Source of the DNA: Daphnia carinata | Lineage: Eukaryota; Arthropoda; Branchiopoda; Diplostraca; Daphniidae | Assembly: GCF_022539665.2 (NCBI RefSeq) | Contig: NC_081331.1 | Span: 10,509,534 to 10,573,533 of the forward strand | Length of the DNA: 64,000 nucleotides | Direction: 5' to 3' | Shown: in pieces, positions 35,630 to 47,998 of the stretch | Layout of the letters: each line of letters begins with the position of its first letter | Numbering within the stretch: the first letter of the stretch is position 1 | Translations under genes and position numbers: made by a program | Notes under the pieces: generated by a model | Told to the model about the DNA's origin: nothing | What the model saw: only the letters and a program-made list of their open reading frames with translations | Databases searched by the model: none

Positions 35630-37010
35630 AAATCTCATACTCAAAAGCCATCGAGAACATACTTTCGGAGGCATCGTTGGATGGTTGGCAATTTTTTCAA
35701 TATCCGGACCAAAACCCATAAAGCATTCGATCAGCTCCGTCCAAAATTAAAAACCTGGCCGTCGAGAAGTAAAATACTCCACGGTCGGGAAAATCCTCGA
35801 GTCGCCCCGCGGTCGCGACAAGAGTATTGCACCCAGCTTGAAGATTTGACCGCTGATGGCTCGTGACAGTTCCCTCATATATAATGACAGATTTTAAAAC
35901 CGAATTGTAGGAGAATTTATACGACCCGCGGTGAGTTCGAATCGAAAATTCACGAGTGAGTGCGACAATTACAACTTCTGGCTTTTGAACCATGGCGCGG
36001 ACGCACCAGCAACACCTTGTTCTAACAATATGTTCATAACCGGTACCAAGTACGCCGCCTATATGAAGAAATGTGAAATTTTAGATGACTTAATCAACGA
36101 ATGTCATGAAGGGTTTGTTGAGTATCTTAGATGCAATTGGGCCTTTTAGCAGTCGCAATCACCGACGTGCCCACTCAATATTACTTTTACCTCAACTTAC
36201 CCAGTTCATACCGACCCATTCGAATCAAGTTAGTACGAAGGCATCAAGGTTTCAAAATTACAAAGCGTTAATTAATTGGATTACCGTTTTGCCGGAGCCC
36301 GTGACAGCACAAGCAATCAAATCTCTTTGGCAAGAATAACTGCAACTGAAGCTTTCTGTACAGGTGTTGGTTTTATGTAGCCAGAATTCTTAATGTTTTG
36401 AAGTAGTAGTGGGCGCAAGCCGGCTTCTTCGAGTGATGTTATGTATTGAGGTACATCTTTTCCTGTAACCTAAAGCAAACCCAATTGATATTTTCAAATC
36501 ATAAAATACTGTTTCGAAAAATGGCTTACCTGGATTCGATGGAGAACGACTTTATCAAAATTGTTAAAGCGTTCCCCACAGACGATCCCACTTAAGCAGT
36601 TCCTTTTCATCGCATGTCACAGCTTCCGGAATGTATTGTTCACGCGGCTTTCCGTTTTTCGTCAATTCACGAATAGATCGTACAGCCTTCCGAGGTGTGG
36701 CCAACTTCATGACACTAGGGGTAAGACAATGAACACTGGAACATCAAATATTTTTTTTTGAAGATACAATTGATGTTTACCTTGTAACACTTGCTGCCAC
36801 CAATGACCTCTCCTTGTGGAAAATCCCTTGCTACATGGCCCACTTCTTGGTTGGAAATGAACACTAAACATAAGTAAAAGAAAACTACATACGAGTCTCA
36901 TATTCACCTTATGACACCTACACGCTCGACTCCCACCTCCTCCTTGTGGGCATTCCATGGAAAAATGTCCTTTTCCAAACCGTTTAACAACTATGGATTA
37001 GCCAGACTAG
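35630..37010 (-). pseudogene. vasa: Decayed 5' half of a vasa-type DEAD-box helicase
   Basis: On the minus strand: eroded CCHC knuckles (GKGHFSMECPQGGGG; GHVARDFPQGE; and one intact CYKCHEVGHTSEGC formed across an intron), then KPREQYIPEA, FNNFDKV and ITSLEEAGLRPLLLQNI. The Q motif GYIKPTPVQKAS and motif I TGSGKT are split by a frameshift. Then come TSHQRSNLQAGCNTLVAT.GRL, motif II altered to LDGAD (normally DEAD), and ANHPTMPP. Helicase domain 2 is missing: the sequence runs directly into the POLD1 fragment at about 35.6 kb. Introns are retained. Zinc knuckles plus this DEAD core are characteristic of crustacean vasa, the germline RNA helicase. Confidence 0.83.
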
Positions 37011-37019
37011 AATGTACTA

Positions 37020-38103
37020 ACCCGAACAGTATTTTTATTTTTCTTACTTATGGCAAGTACGACTTCCACCACCTAATCTTTCGAAGACAACAAAATTTGT
37101 CCAACTCAAAATTATTCAAACATTAGTATCAGCTATTAATTATTATCTATTAGCGTACCTTGAAAAGCGTTGAAAAATGAGTAAATTAAACGCAAAAATC
37201 GCCAAAGCCACGAGGTCAAGAAGCAAAATCGAGCGAGGGAGGCAGACTGCACGCGCTAAGCCAATCTAGAAATATGCCTGAGGAAAAAACTGCCCGATGA
37301 GCCACGTTTTAAGGCGCCTCTTATGGACGCAAAGGTCATTACGAGTACGAGAAACTTTATCCGTCACAAATTAAATGTTTTTAAACAAATTTAAAGTAAT
37401 CATCCAAATCAAGATTTAACTTAAAAACAAAGAAAAAAAGCGTAATACTTGGGGAAAAACACTTTAATTTCTTGCTCCTTTCCTTTAGTTTATTCCAAAA
37501 TGGAGTATGATGATTTTTCGTTAACTAATTTAACTAGAAATGTGACCGGTAGATGCCAATAGCAGTAAAACAGAAAAAAGGCCAATATTTTTTATTTTAA
37601 TTTTGGGTAAAACGGATTGCCATAATTATGTGTTGAATTTAATGAAAAATGGAAAAATGTTGTCGTAAACCGTACCCGTAAGGCAAATTTAAAAAGATTC
37701 AATCGTATTAAAGGAAAAGTACCTTGGATTGCGCCTTCGTAGTCTCTGAATCTCTGATGATAGAAAACTTATCACATCGTCTGCTTCTGTTTCGTTATAT
37801 TTATTCCCTGCGTTAACGTACAGCTTATTTGCCAGTATTGTTTGCCAACACAGTATATTAATCTGTACGTCACAGTTATAACATGTTTCCCATTACCACG
37901 AGCAATTGTTGAAAAATTGATTTGGTTTATTAAGGAAAAATTTTCAATCATGAATCCTGGTACTTCAAGTATATGCGTGCTTAAATCGTTGTTACGTAAG
38001 TGCTAGACTTGTTGGTTTTTGGTTGGTTGGTTGCTGCTATTAGACAAAAACTGATGCTCAAGTGTAATTTTACTATAGATTTTCTAAAAGTATTCGATTT
38101 ATA
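37020..38103. other. Edge of the repeat island and SDHAF4 5' region
   Basis: Contains the inverted repeat copy at 37548-37624. A possible noncoding leader exon starts near 37951: an ATG there reads to a GTAAGT donor, but joining it to the SDHAF4 exon by any nearby acceptor gives a stop, so it is probably 5' UTR. Otherwise nothing seen. Confidence 0.4.
37548..37624 (-). repeat. Inverted third copy of the 26.4-kb repeat
   Basis: Read on the minus strand it gives ATGGCAATCCGTTTTACCC, then the same A/T-rich middle and TTTTTTCTGTTTTACTGCTAT as copy 1 at 26398, nearly base for base, followed by GGCATCTACCGGTC as after copy 2. It lies 11 kb from the other copies in the opposite orientation, on the far side of the gene fragments. 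Confidence 0.75.
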
Positions 38104-38536
38104 ATGTTAAACAGTATCATTAAGTTGTTTAATAGTACCATTCATCAAATTGTCTTCAGGGCCATTGATTCTGTGTTTTCAGGACAAACTGCAAGACGGC
38201 ACCATGTTTCTTTCTTTTCAACTTCTACTACTGATCCATCCAATGGCTGTGCAAGCAAAGCAACAAAAAAAAGAGTGAAAACACCAATTGGTTAGTGTTA
38301 AGTTATGTCTGTTAAGGACTACAATCTGTTTCTGAGCATTTTGTTGTAATTAGAATTTATTTGCAGGAAAACTTGATGAAATTGAGGAAGGGCAGCATCC
38401 ATATCAAGAAAAAGAACCATTGAAGCCTCATCCAAACAACACCAACCCAGCAACTGGTGAAGTTGGAGGTCCTAAGGGACCAGAACCAACAAGATATGGT
38501 GACTGGGAGAGGAAAGGAAGGGTATCAGATTTTTAA
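38104..38536 (+). CDS. SDHAF4: Succinate dehydrogenase assembly factor 4
   Basis: Two exons, 38104-38290 and 38367-38536, giving 118 residues. The N-terminus has the look of a mitochondrial targeting peptide (few acidic residues, with Arg/Lys among hydrophobics). The C-terminus is the family signature: [20 protein letters not shown] then [10 protein letters not shown]. The family protein binds flavinylated SDHA in the mitochondrial matrix, limits its autooxidation and promotes complex II assembly. The gene converges on polybromo, with only 68 bases between the two stop codons. Confidence 0.95.
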
Positions 38537-38604
38537 GAAAATGCCGTTTTGTCAAACATAGTTTACTTATGAAAACACAATACAAATACTGGAGGTTATA
38601 AACA

Positions 38605-41600
38605 TCAATTAAACAAATTTGAAATGTTTAACGTGTCCTTTAACATATGTTCACGTAAGTTCCACAATGTGGAAAGGACATCGCGATCACCACCATCGGG
38701 CTTTAGTTGTGTGTTTGAACTGAGCCAATGAGAAGGAAGGCGGTTCGTATCAGGGATCGGGGTTTTGGTAGCGCGCAAACTCCTATCCCAGTTTGAGATA
38801 TATCTACACTGATTGTGCAGTCCTTCAATGTATCTATAATGAAATAGAAACTCTTTAGCTGGTGGAATCAGGCAGCTACAAGGAAAAGAAAAATGTACTT
38901 TATGTAGGCTTCTGAATGCAAGAGTCTCTGTGGTTTTGGTGGAACAGCTACGAAAATAGGTTCACCAGCGACCGGCCGCGATTGCTGGGTGACACTTTGG
39001 ATTTGGTGACCACTTGATTGAACAACTATATCGAAATCGGTATCAAATGCATATTAGGAGAGCATTTTACGGTTGATGAATGGTGTAAAGGAAAAATACC
39101 TGAATTAGACGATACTTGTAAGGTAACGTTCGTTGAACTAGGAGTGCTGCTGAGTGCTACACACAGAATAACCGTTTGATAGATAAGGTCATCAATTTTA
39201 AATAGATAAGATCACTTTTACCGAATCTAACTTACCCGAGACGATGGCTTGAGTAGAACTAGGAGTAGTATTAGGACGAATTACTTTTTTGGCACTGCTG
39301 AAACTTCTTAAAAATAAAGACGAAAATGAAAACAAACAGTTTCACTAAACAATACCAACGCGAATGAACCGTAGCATACTTGTTGCGGTCATTAGGCGAC
39401 ACAATGCGTCCTTGATTTTTAACAATATGAATCTCCCTAACATGTCGTAAAAGCCGCTCCATTTTTGGGAATGGTGGTACACCTTTGCGAATTCGGCTGC
39501 ATCCGCGCCACATGCACTGAAATTCGCTGTCTGCAACAAACGCAATCTATTTCAAATCTGTTAATTCAGAGTGCAAATAATAGGTACCGTTTGGGTTTAT
39601 AGTTGTTAACACGTGTCCGTGAGGCTCTGAAAGCAGATGTTCAGTAAGCTCGCTAATTTCTTCACCTTGCCATTCACACTTTTTCCAGAAGCATTCAAAA
39701 ATTACGTCGCCTTGCGGAACAACTTCTCCCGAAGCTGAACTAGCTACCGGAGGATTATCTGCACCGTTCCGAGCCATCTCCGCTGCTGTTTCTTCGTTGA
39801 TTCGCTGTGATCGCTCTTCGTACTCGGATTTGACGTGCGCAGGCAAATTTCGCCACTCGTTGCCAACGAGTCGGCTAACCTCGCCGAAAGTTGCATCTGG
39901 GTTTTTGGCTGCGAAGTTTTTCCGCACTTCACCAGAGTAGATGATGTAGCCAGTAACCATACGCTTCTGAAATATTTTGATTGGTTTTTTAACCGTGGAC
40001 GGGGTACCGAGAGAAACCGAAGATGGCGTTTGAGGTAATGACGATGGGCAGCTGTCCGAACCCACCGACGGTGGAGCTCCATCCATCGAATCTTCCGTTA
40101 GTTCATCTCCGGCTCCAAGTTTGGCCATTAAAGATGAGGATTCCTTTAAGACAATAGGGTGAACATTATCTTCGACAGAAATATAACTCACAATCACTTA
40201 CTCTTTGAGGCTGTATGGGGCGACGAAAGAAGTAAATTTCATCACGTATTACAGAAGGGTTGTGGTTATACTTTTTAAGACCGTCACGAGGAAGTTTCTT
40301 GATTTGGCGACGCGACTCTTCATAGAGCGATTCGCATAGAAAGATATCACTTTCCGCCAGTTCTGTGGGGCGACCTGCAAAAACATAATTTGACATTGTT
40401 CGTGTGTTCCCTTTGATTAGCTATTTTTCGATACATGTTGTGTAATCATTGAAATCGAGGACGGTGCATTTTCCTACGACGCTCATCAGTGGGTTGGTAT
40501 CTTCAATAGAGCTGAGGAAAACTTCTTGGCGGTAGAATACACGACCAACTATCTGGGTTGAAATCTCGGCTGGTGTGACATACCAAGGGCCATGGAAAAA
40601 TGCAACATTCCTTTAAATTAAAACATGAAAAATCATCGTGAAAAATCATCGTAAAAATTGGAAAAGAGAAAGTATTACTTACTCAGAATCAATCCACATA
40701 GAATCGATTTGTGCGATCAGCTGCTTGCCATTTTCCGCTCGGACATAGACACAGTCACCAGTCCGTAATGTGTGACCAGGTATGTTCAACTGTTGGTAGT
40801 AATTCATTCCTGGTTGAGCGGGAGGTGCCGAGGATCCGTCAATGGGCGCGGCTGCCGGTACAGCAACGTTAATGAGTTCCTTCTCTGGTAATTTTTCTAC
40901 CTCGCCCAACTCTGCAAGTTCCTCTTTGTGTTTTTCGATGCGATCGCGAAATACTGACACAACGCGTTTGGGTTCTAGAGGCTGCTCGCGGGGAATTAAC
41001 GTGACGCCTGGTGTTTGTAAGTTGGTCCACACCTTGATTTTTTTGAACATCCTAGCTTTGGTCGAGTACCGTGATTCACAGACGTAAATGTCTTTGTCGG
41101 CAAATCCTTCCGGCTTCGACTTGAAATATTCTTTGACATTGAGTACACAGCATCGTCCACGGATTTGACTCAAGGGGTGGGCAGAGCGCATGTCACTTTT
41201 AAACAGCTCCTGAAAATAACAAAGAATTTTTAGATGAAGCTCTTTTTAAAACGGGTACGGCTTAGACTTTTACCTGTTCAAGAAACTTTCTAGATGCCAA
41301 ATGAAAAGTTTCATTGGGTCGACAGAACCAATTGCCCATAAACATTTGTTGCCCGTCATTTGCCGTCCACAGACGTTCGATCAAGTAGACATGATTTTCC
41401 ATATTTCTCTCTGTGGCTTCAACATAAACAACGTCTCCAACGTGATACGTTTCTTGATTGAAGCTCAATTCTAAGCCTAACATAACAAAACGCATGAGCA
41501 TCAAGCTAATGTTGGAAACGCGAGGGCATAATACCATCAGACACAGCAACAGCTGGTGCAACGGCATCCTTATTTTCCAAATCTTCTTCGGGTTGTTCTT

Positions 41601-44600
41601 TAAGAAGTTTTTCTTGTCTTATAATATCAACAGCCATTGTAAGTTGTTTGAGATCGTATGCAAGGGCGGGCGAAGAGAGAACATCTCCGTGCCGACATAA
41701 TTCGTCCCTAGAAAAGATAAAGAGAATAGATGATACTCGGATATAAGCTTATTGAATTTAATTGTACCTTTGTTTGATAAAATGAGATTGAAGTTCAACT
41801 GAGTCCTCAAAAACTTGAGAATCAGTTCGCGACAGTTTTCGTGCCCGCTCAAAGCACAGAAAGACATCCTCCTGGAATGCATCTAGTCTACGATACAGTC
41901 CTTTATCAAGGCGACGCTTTATCAAATCCAAAGATATCGAACGAATCCTAAACGAAAAGAAATATAGGATGTTAGGAAATTTTTTTTTGTAAACTGAAAC
42001 GTTACAAATGTCATACTTTTTCCCGTCAACTTCATCGTGTTCTGGTAGCTCTGCCAGGGAATCAGTATAACACCGCCCTTCTTCATCTTGATGGTTGTAA
42101 ACTGCTGTAAACAAGGATGTAAATAATTCCTGGACGGCAGCGCGGACATCAGGAACCAAGCCTTCATCCTCACACAGTTGAATCTTGGTTTGCAATGCTA
42201 CTCGTTGCAAAGTAAGTGCGTCCTGTAAACCCAACATATGTTTTCGGTGGTTCTTCTTGAAATGAATACAAGTAAAGTACTTTATAGATTTGTGAGTCGG
42301 GTTCGTTGTATCGACATGCGTTGTCGAACATTAACACAATGTCCGCCAAAAGCTCTTCCACATTTTCGTAGTGCGAAGCTTTTACTTTTTGTCCAATTTT
42401 TTCTAAATCTATAGGCTTTTTGATCACTTCGTAATAGTCAGGGTATTCCTAAAGAATATGACAAAAAATGATAATGCATGTAAAATAAAAATAAAGCTGT
42501 CCATTAACATACCGTCTTTGAGGGAAGTTTGACGAAAATGGTAGCAAGCTGTCTCCCTTTCACATCTCTATGTTCTTTGATGGCTTCATAGAGCGCTTTC
42601 AGTTTCTGTTGCAGGTTGGGACCCCGACTGCGCCTAATGACAATGAAATTTTCATGTTAATCATAGATTATCATTGAGACAATCACGAATTCACCTTTTG
42701 GGCTTAGCAGAAGCCGCCGAAGCAAGCCCAAGTTCTCTGGCTTTATCTAAAAGGACACGTTCTAGCATATTTGCATCTTCATAGATGACAGAGCCTTCTT
42801 CATTGTACTGACGGCAGTTATTGAACATTAAACGAAGATCGTCTAACAATTCTTCTTCACACGTATATCTATTTTTAAACATAAGTGTCAGAAATTATTC
42901 GGCACGAAGAAAATAAAACAATTACCTATCATTTTTTATGTTGGAATCGATGGTGACCATGTCAATAGGTTCCGCAATCACACGGTAATAGTCGGGATAC
43001 AATTTTTTAGAAGGTTTCTCCATAAACACCAGGATGGGTTGTCGTCCGTCTTCCGAAGGAACATAGTCCATCAAGCAGCGGTAAAGGAGACGCAATCGTT
43101 TACGAAGTAGATTATCTACATCACTGCGAGCTTTCGCTGTAACTTTTGGTAATGTAGCGTTGAGGCGAGGACGGCCTTTTGGACGTTTGGGTGTGAATTC
43201 AATATCTCCTCCGTCCGAACTCTAAAAAGGCGCAACTAAGAAAATGTTCCCGTTAAATTTTTAGGATTTTAATACCTCATCGTCAGCGAGAAGCTCCTGG
43301 ACTTTTGCCTGCATCACACGTTGCAACTTAACAGCGTCTTTGTATAGCTTAGAATCAGGTCGATTATACCGTTTTGCGTTTTCGAACATCAAACTTAAAT
43401 CACTAGAAAGATCACTGAGATTCCCATAGTCTTCACGGGCCAACTTCGATCGTATACGACTCAATGAAATGGGATTTTTAATCTCCTGGTAGTAGTCGGC
43501 ATAACGCCGACGAGAAGGCAGCTTCAAAAATGGTTCGCAGAGTACGTTTCCTGTTAACAGAGATAGAATGTAAAACCCAATTCAAGCTGTTAATTATACC
43601 TCAATACCTTGATTGTCGGTATAGTTATGAATAGTATCATATAATTGCCAAAGAGGGCTTGAATCTGCGTCATCTGGTCGAACATGCGAACCAGCAAATT
43701 CCCCATCTTCATCAATTTCATCTGGATATTCATATTTGAATGTAATACAATAATTCATATTTGTTATTTCCGGTATGTTGACGAACTCATATTGTACCGA
43801 ATCATACCTTTGACGGAAACATCTGATGATTTCGAGACATCGCCTATTCCGTCGCTAGAGTCGTCGTATTGAAGAGCAGCCGTAATTGAAGACAATGACT
43901 GGGCTGCCCTGGCACGCTTACTTCTATAACAAACAAATAGCAATAATTTAAATGAATAAATATGCATTTAAAAGCAAATTGAAGGAAAAAAAAAACATAA
44001 AACGCAACAAAGAAATAAACGGGAAAAACCAGTTTCATACCTAATCCTTTCACTGGTCTTCCCTCCCGTATGACGAGAATGTTCAATTTCAGATTTGCGT
44101 GAAGCTACTATTTTCCGAAGCAATTTGGCATCCTTATAAATCTGGGAGCCGGGTTCATTATAACTGCAAGCATTTTTTGTAAGAAGGATTAAATCTTTCT
44201 CCATCTCATTAAGGTTAGCATATTCATTGGCTTGAATCTTTGTGGCTATTTGTTTCAGGTCAATTGGATTTTCAATCACTTGGTAATAATCAGGATACAA
44301 CTTTCTTGATGGCAGTAGCTGAAAAACTGAATGAAGCAATCTCCCTCCATCTGCAGAAGTGGCATTCATAACACCAGCAAACAGTTCTTCATAAACATTA
44401 TCGTCGTCAATTAAATGCTGTGAAGAAGACGAAGAAAAATTATCCCTTGACTCTTCAGATTCTGCATCGTCTGAATCCATGGGAGAAGAATTGGCAGGCT
44501 TCTTGGGGGGCCTTCCCACCTTCAAAACAATCCTCTCTTTTGGCTTGACTTCCGGTACTTCATCTGCCCTTTCACTTTCATTGATCTTATCAACAGTCTT

Positions 44601-44936
44601 CTGATACAAATCCCATAAAGTACATGCATCTTGATACTCAGTTGATTGTTCTGGGTAAAATGTTTTGGCATTTTTAACCAGAAGTTCAATGTCAACAGTC
44701 ATTTGATCCAAGTCTTCATATTCATCTGTTCGAATCTTCTGTTGAATTCTCAACAGATCAATTGGGTTGGAAACCACATCATAATAAGCAGGCTCTTGCC
44801 TTCTCTTAGGAGCTCTGATCAGAGCATCGCACAGCAACGCTCCGTCTTCTTTTTTAAAGTTTCGAATCACATCGTACGCCTGCTGACAAATTTCAACCGG
44901 GTCCAGCCGGCGGCGTTTCCTGGAATTCTCTGCCAT
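38605..44936 (-). CDS. polybromo: Polybromo, BAF180-type subunit of the PBAF chromatin remodeller
   Basis: Twenty-one exons, all in phase, encode 1662 residues (human PBRM1 is about 1690). Minus-strand exons: 44936-44041, 43923-43808, 43721-43608, 43550-43276, 43221-42926, 42868-42695, 42633-42513, 42448-42281, 42222-42017, 41947-41768, 41707-41535, 41476-41274, 41209-40683, 40610-40435, 40374-40202, 40143-39588, 39530-39380, 39306-39236, 39156-39100, 39025-38899, 38833-38605. Six bromodomains occupy about residues 14-880. BD2-BD5 show the PxxYxDYYxxIxxPIxL and N/YNxxxS patterns; BD6 is the most divergent. An AT-hook-like VGRPPKK lies between BD1 and BD2. BAH domains are at about 910-1030 and 1110-1240, the HMG box at about 1318-1385, then two Cys2-type motifs, ending with the conserved LLHSEAYIKYIEGL and LPSHWL region. 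It reads acetylated histones and targets SWI/SNF. Confidence 0.97.
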
Positions 44937-45584
44937 TCTCCGAGAAGGAAACTTTCGATTTCACTTAATTCTTCCAGTCAAAGAGGCCGTAATTTTTTAA
45001 AGTACGAATATAATAAAGACTGTCACGAGGGTTAAAGAATCGTTAAAAATGAAAACGAAACGCCTATATATAAAAAAGTTTGTAGACGCTTTACCTTAGA
45101 GCTTGAACGTTGCCAAGCATGTAAAAAGTGGTTTTCCACATTTGTTTTTTTCTTTGGTTTTCTATGGAATCCCGCCAAAATTATTCTTCAGCATGTCAAA
45201 ATTTAAATCTAACTATTATTTTTTTCTCTCTACATTATTACAGACGAACAAGGTGGTAAAGCATTGTGGAAGACAAAACATTTTTTAATACTGTGTCGGC
45301 TTCACCTTACATTTAGAATATGAAACTCTTTCTCTATGTCCCGTCAAAGCAAAACAATTTGAGCGGTGGAATCGTTAGCCAACGAATAACTTACATCCCA
45401 CATATATTTTTCTTCCATTAAAAAAGAGGTCCCAATAATTTGTAGCATTACAACAAAACATGATGAACCCTATCCTTTCAGATTTCATGTTCACAGCAGT
45501 GTAATAGGCGACAAAGAAATTCTCAATAAAAAATCTTAGAGAAATTGTACTGTTAACGTCGATTTACCAGGGAAACAGGGAAAC
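44937..45584. other. Spacer holding the polybromo promoter and the SDR 3' UTR
   Basis: 648 bases between the polybromo start codon and the stop of the upstream SDR gene, both on the minus strand. The polybromo 5' UTR and promoter must lie here. No TATA box is convincing. Confidence 0.5.
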
Positions 45585-46873
45585 TCACGAAGTTTTAGGC
45601 AAACTATTTATAATTTCAGACAAATCGTTAGGTTTCACCGGATGATAGTTCAGCCTCTTCCTAGCTTTGTCTACAGAAAAGTAATGGGTAACACCTGTTT
45701 TGTAAAGTTCCGTAGGCGTAAGAAATGGAGTAAAGTCGAAAAACCGGTAAACGGCGCTATAAACAAAATGAACTAAAAACACAAGTATATACATAAACCA
45801 CATGGGTAATTTAGCAGTGGGAAATGGTTGGCCATAGTATTCCATTAATGGCTTGAAATATTCAAGATTATTTACGGGACAACCATCGGAAAGAAAAAAT
45901 GCTTCACCCCCTATTCCAGGAATATCTCGATCTGGATCAGACAATTTCAATGCAGCTTTCACATGCCCTTGAACTACATTTTCTATTCCAATAAAATCGA
46001 CCTTGCCACCGTGTGAATCATAGTAATTAAACCGAACTAGGCCCTTACGGATGGCATCCAGCACACGCGGTAAGTGTCTTGATTCGCCTGGTCCTATAAC
46101 ACCAGCTAATCTTAACGCGCACGTCTGTAGATCATGGCGTCCGTTGCTAACCAGAACCAGTTGTTCGGCAATCGATTTCGTACGAGAATAGTGATCAACA
46201 TGACGATGTAAGGGAAAGTAAGGTAGACTTTCGTCTCCGTTGATTATGGCATCTCCGCCAAAGACGACGTTGTAGGTACTTGTGTAAACCAGACCTCTGA
46301 CATGATTGTGTGCGCATGCCTCGATGACGTTCCGTGTGCCCTGGACATTAACTTCTTCCACTTTGTCAAAATAGGGTGGCATTTGCTCACGTCCAGACAT
46401 ACCATAGGAAGCTACAGTACAATCCACAAATAGTTTGATTATTGGATTGATTTTAATGTTAAATAAATAAAAGATGGAATGATGGCTATATACCAGTATG
46501 GATGACACAAGTCATGTGTTGTGTAAGCTGCATTAGTAGGGTGATGTCCCTTACATCTCCTAAATTAAAATTGAGAAAAAAAAATATCAATATAGTCCTA
46601 GAGGGTTAGGTATCAGTTCTGGGAGAAAAGCCATCATTCACCTTTAATAAATGTCATAGTCCCATATGAACAAGATATGTGTTCTCTATTACAGCCATCA
46701 CTTCCATTTGCAGAATGAAAATAACTCATATTTGGATCCCACTTTTTGGAAGGATAATTGGTGTCAAAGAGTGTGACTTCATGTTGAAGCTCAAGAAGTT
46801 GCAGACCTATGTGGAAACCGATATAACCACCGCCACCGGTTATGAGAAACTTGTAAGAAAGATGGCTATTCAT
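45585..46873 (-). CDS. SDR42E1: Short-chain dehydrogenase/reductase of the 42E (3-beta-HSD-like) type
   Basis: Three exons, 46873-46642, 46559-46494 and 46411-45585, giving 374 residues. The N-terminal Rossmann motif is TGGGGYIG followed by an acidic strand end (LFDTN). NVQGTRNVIEAC, the catalytic YSRTK (Tyr-xxx-Lys) with an upstream TST, and LRLAGVIGPGE are typical of the 3-beta-HSD/SDR42E group. A hydrophobic segment near the C-terminus (MWFMYILVFLVHFVYSAVY) suggests membrane association, and the C-terminal THYFSVDKARKRLNYHP motif is intact. The substrate is unknown; NAD(P)-dependent sterol or steroid-like oxidation is the family expectation. A broken inverted paralogue lies 1.1 kb upstream. 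Confidence 0.88.
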
Positions 46874-47998
46874 TGCTTAACGTTTCAAACGATAACCGAA
46901 GAATTCACGTTCTGTTGTACTGTCACTTTTCGTTTTCCTTTTGATTAATTTGGTTTTCATATTGGTCGTCTGCTTTGCTATCTGATAATAACGTTGTTGT
47001 CAAATTGATATCAACGTCTTTAAACAGGGAAATGCAGCATGCAGGCAAGCTAAGAATTGAAAAATGAGATGTGTTTGCATTTGCAACCAGTAACATACAT
47101 TCTGTTGTGTTGAGCTTGTAATATTATAAAAACTGTAACTTGGAATATTTTTGAAAAAAAATGTAAATAAAGAAAATTGGGCGAATTAAACTACAAAGAT
47201 TTGAGATATTGATAGAAATCTAAATACGGGTACGCATACCCAATGCCCTTCAACTAGAAACAGAGTTTGCTAGTTAAAGTTCTTAGTGACTTTTGAAAGT
47301 TCACCAGCAGTAGTTTTAACACTAGTTTTCACTGTTGTTGTTAGGGCTCAATGGCACACCATTCCTTAAGATGGACGGAAATAAAAATTAAAAATTAATT
47401 AAATATTTATTTGCAATTATTATTGCAATTTAATTAAATTAATTAAAATGCATGTCTCACCCCTTTCCTCCTCACCCCGAGAGAACCCAATCCAGAGGAC
47501 GCCACAAGCCAGTATGGTGTCCCACAAACCTAAAAAAAAGTATTCGGGAAAGCTGGGAAATTAACTGCATATTAAAGAATTCACAAGGAAGGGATATTTC
47601 CCGTTTTGTGTTGAAAATTTGTTTACCTAGGGTTTCTTTTAAAATTTTTTACTGTTGTCATAGGGCTAGCAGACATAATGTACTGGTTTAGCCAGTATTT
47701 CTCAAAAACCTGTTCCTATTGGTGAAAATGATGGGCTAGTTTTTAAATCGATTTCCCTAGGCTAAAAAAAGCCAGAGACCTAACACGTAGTCTATTAGGT
47801 TGTGTAGGTCAATATAACTATTCATTTCAATGTTCTACCTTATGAACTATCCTATATGGCTTGATCTAACTTGTTCACCATCTCAGGTTAGAGCAACCGC
47901 TACATGTACGTTCCAGTTGACATTTTTGTCGTATTGTAAAGCCAATGACGTAACTATTAAGACCATCTCTGTTGAAGTTCTTACCGTTTTATTACGCC
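46874..47998. other. Spacer between inverted SDR copies
   Basis: A 1.1-kb interval between the start codon of the intact SDR gene (-) and that of its pseudogene (+). AT-rich, no other gene seen. If the duplication included the promoter, remnants of two promoter copies would be here. Confidence 0.5.

Noticed and set aside
34000-36960. A genuine vasa-POLD1 fusion gene
   Set aside because: Several frameshifts, altered DEAD and YGDTDS motifs and missing domains in both halves rule out a functional fusion protein.
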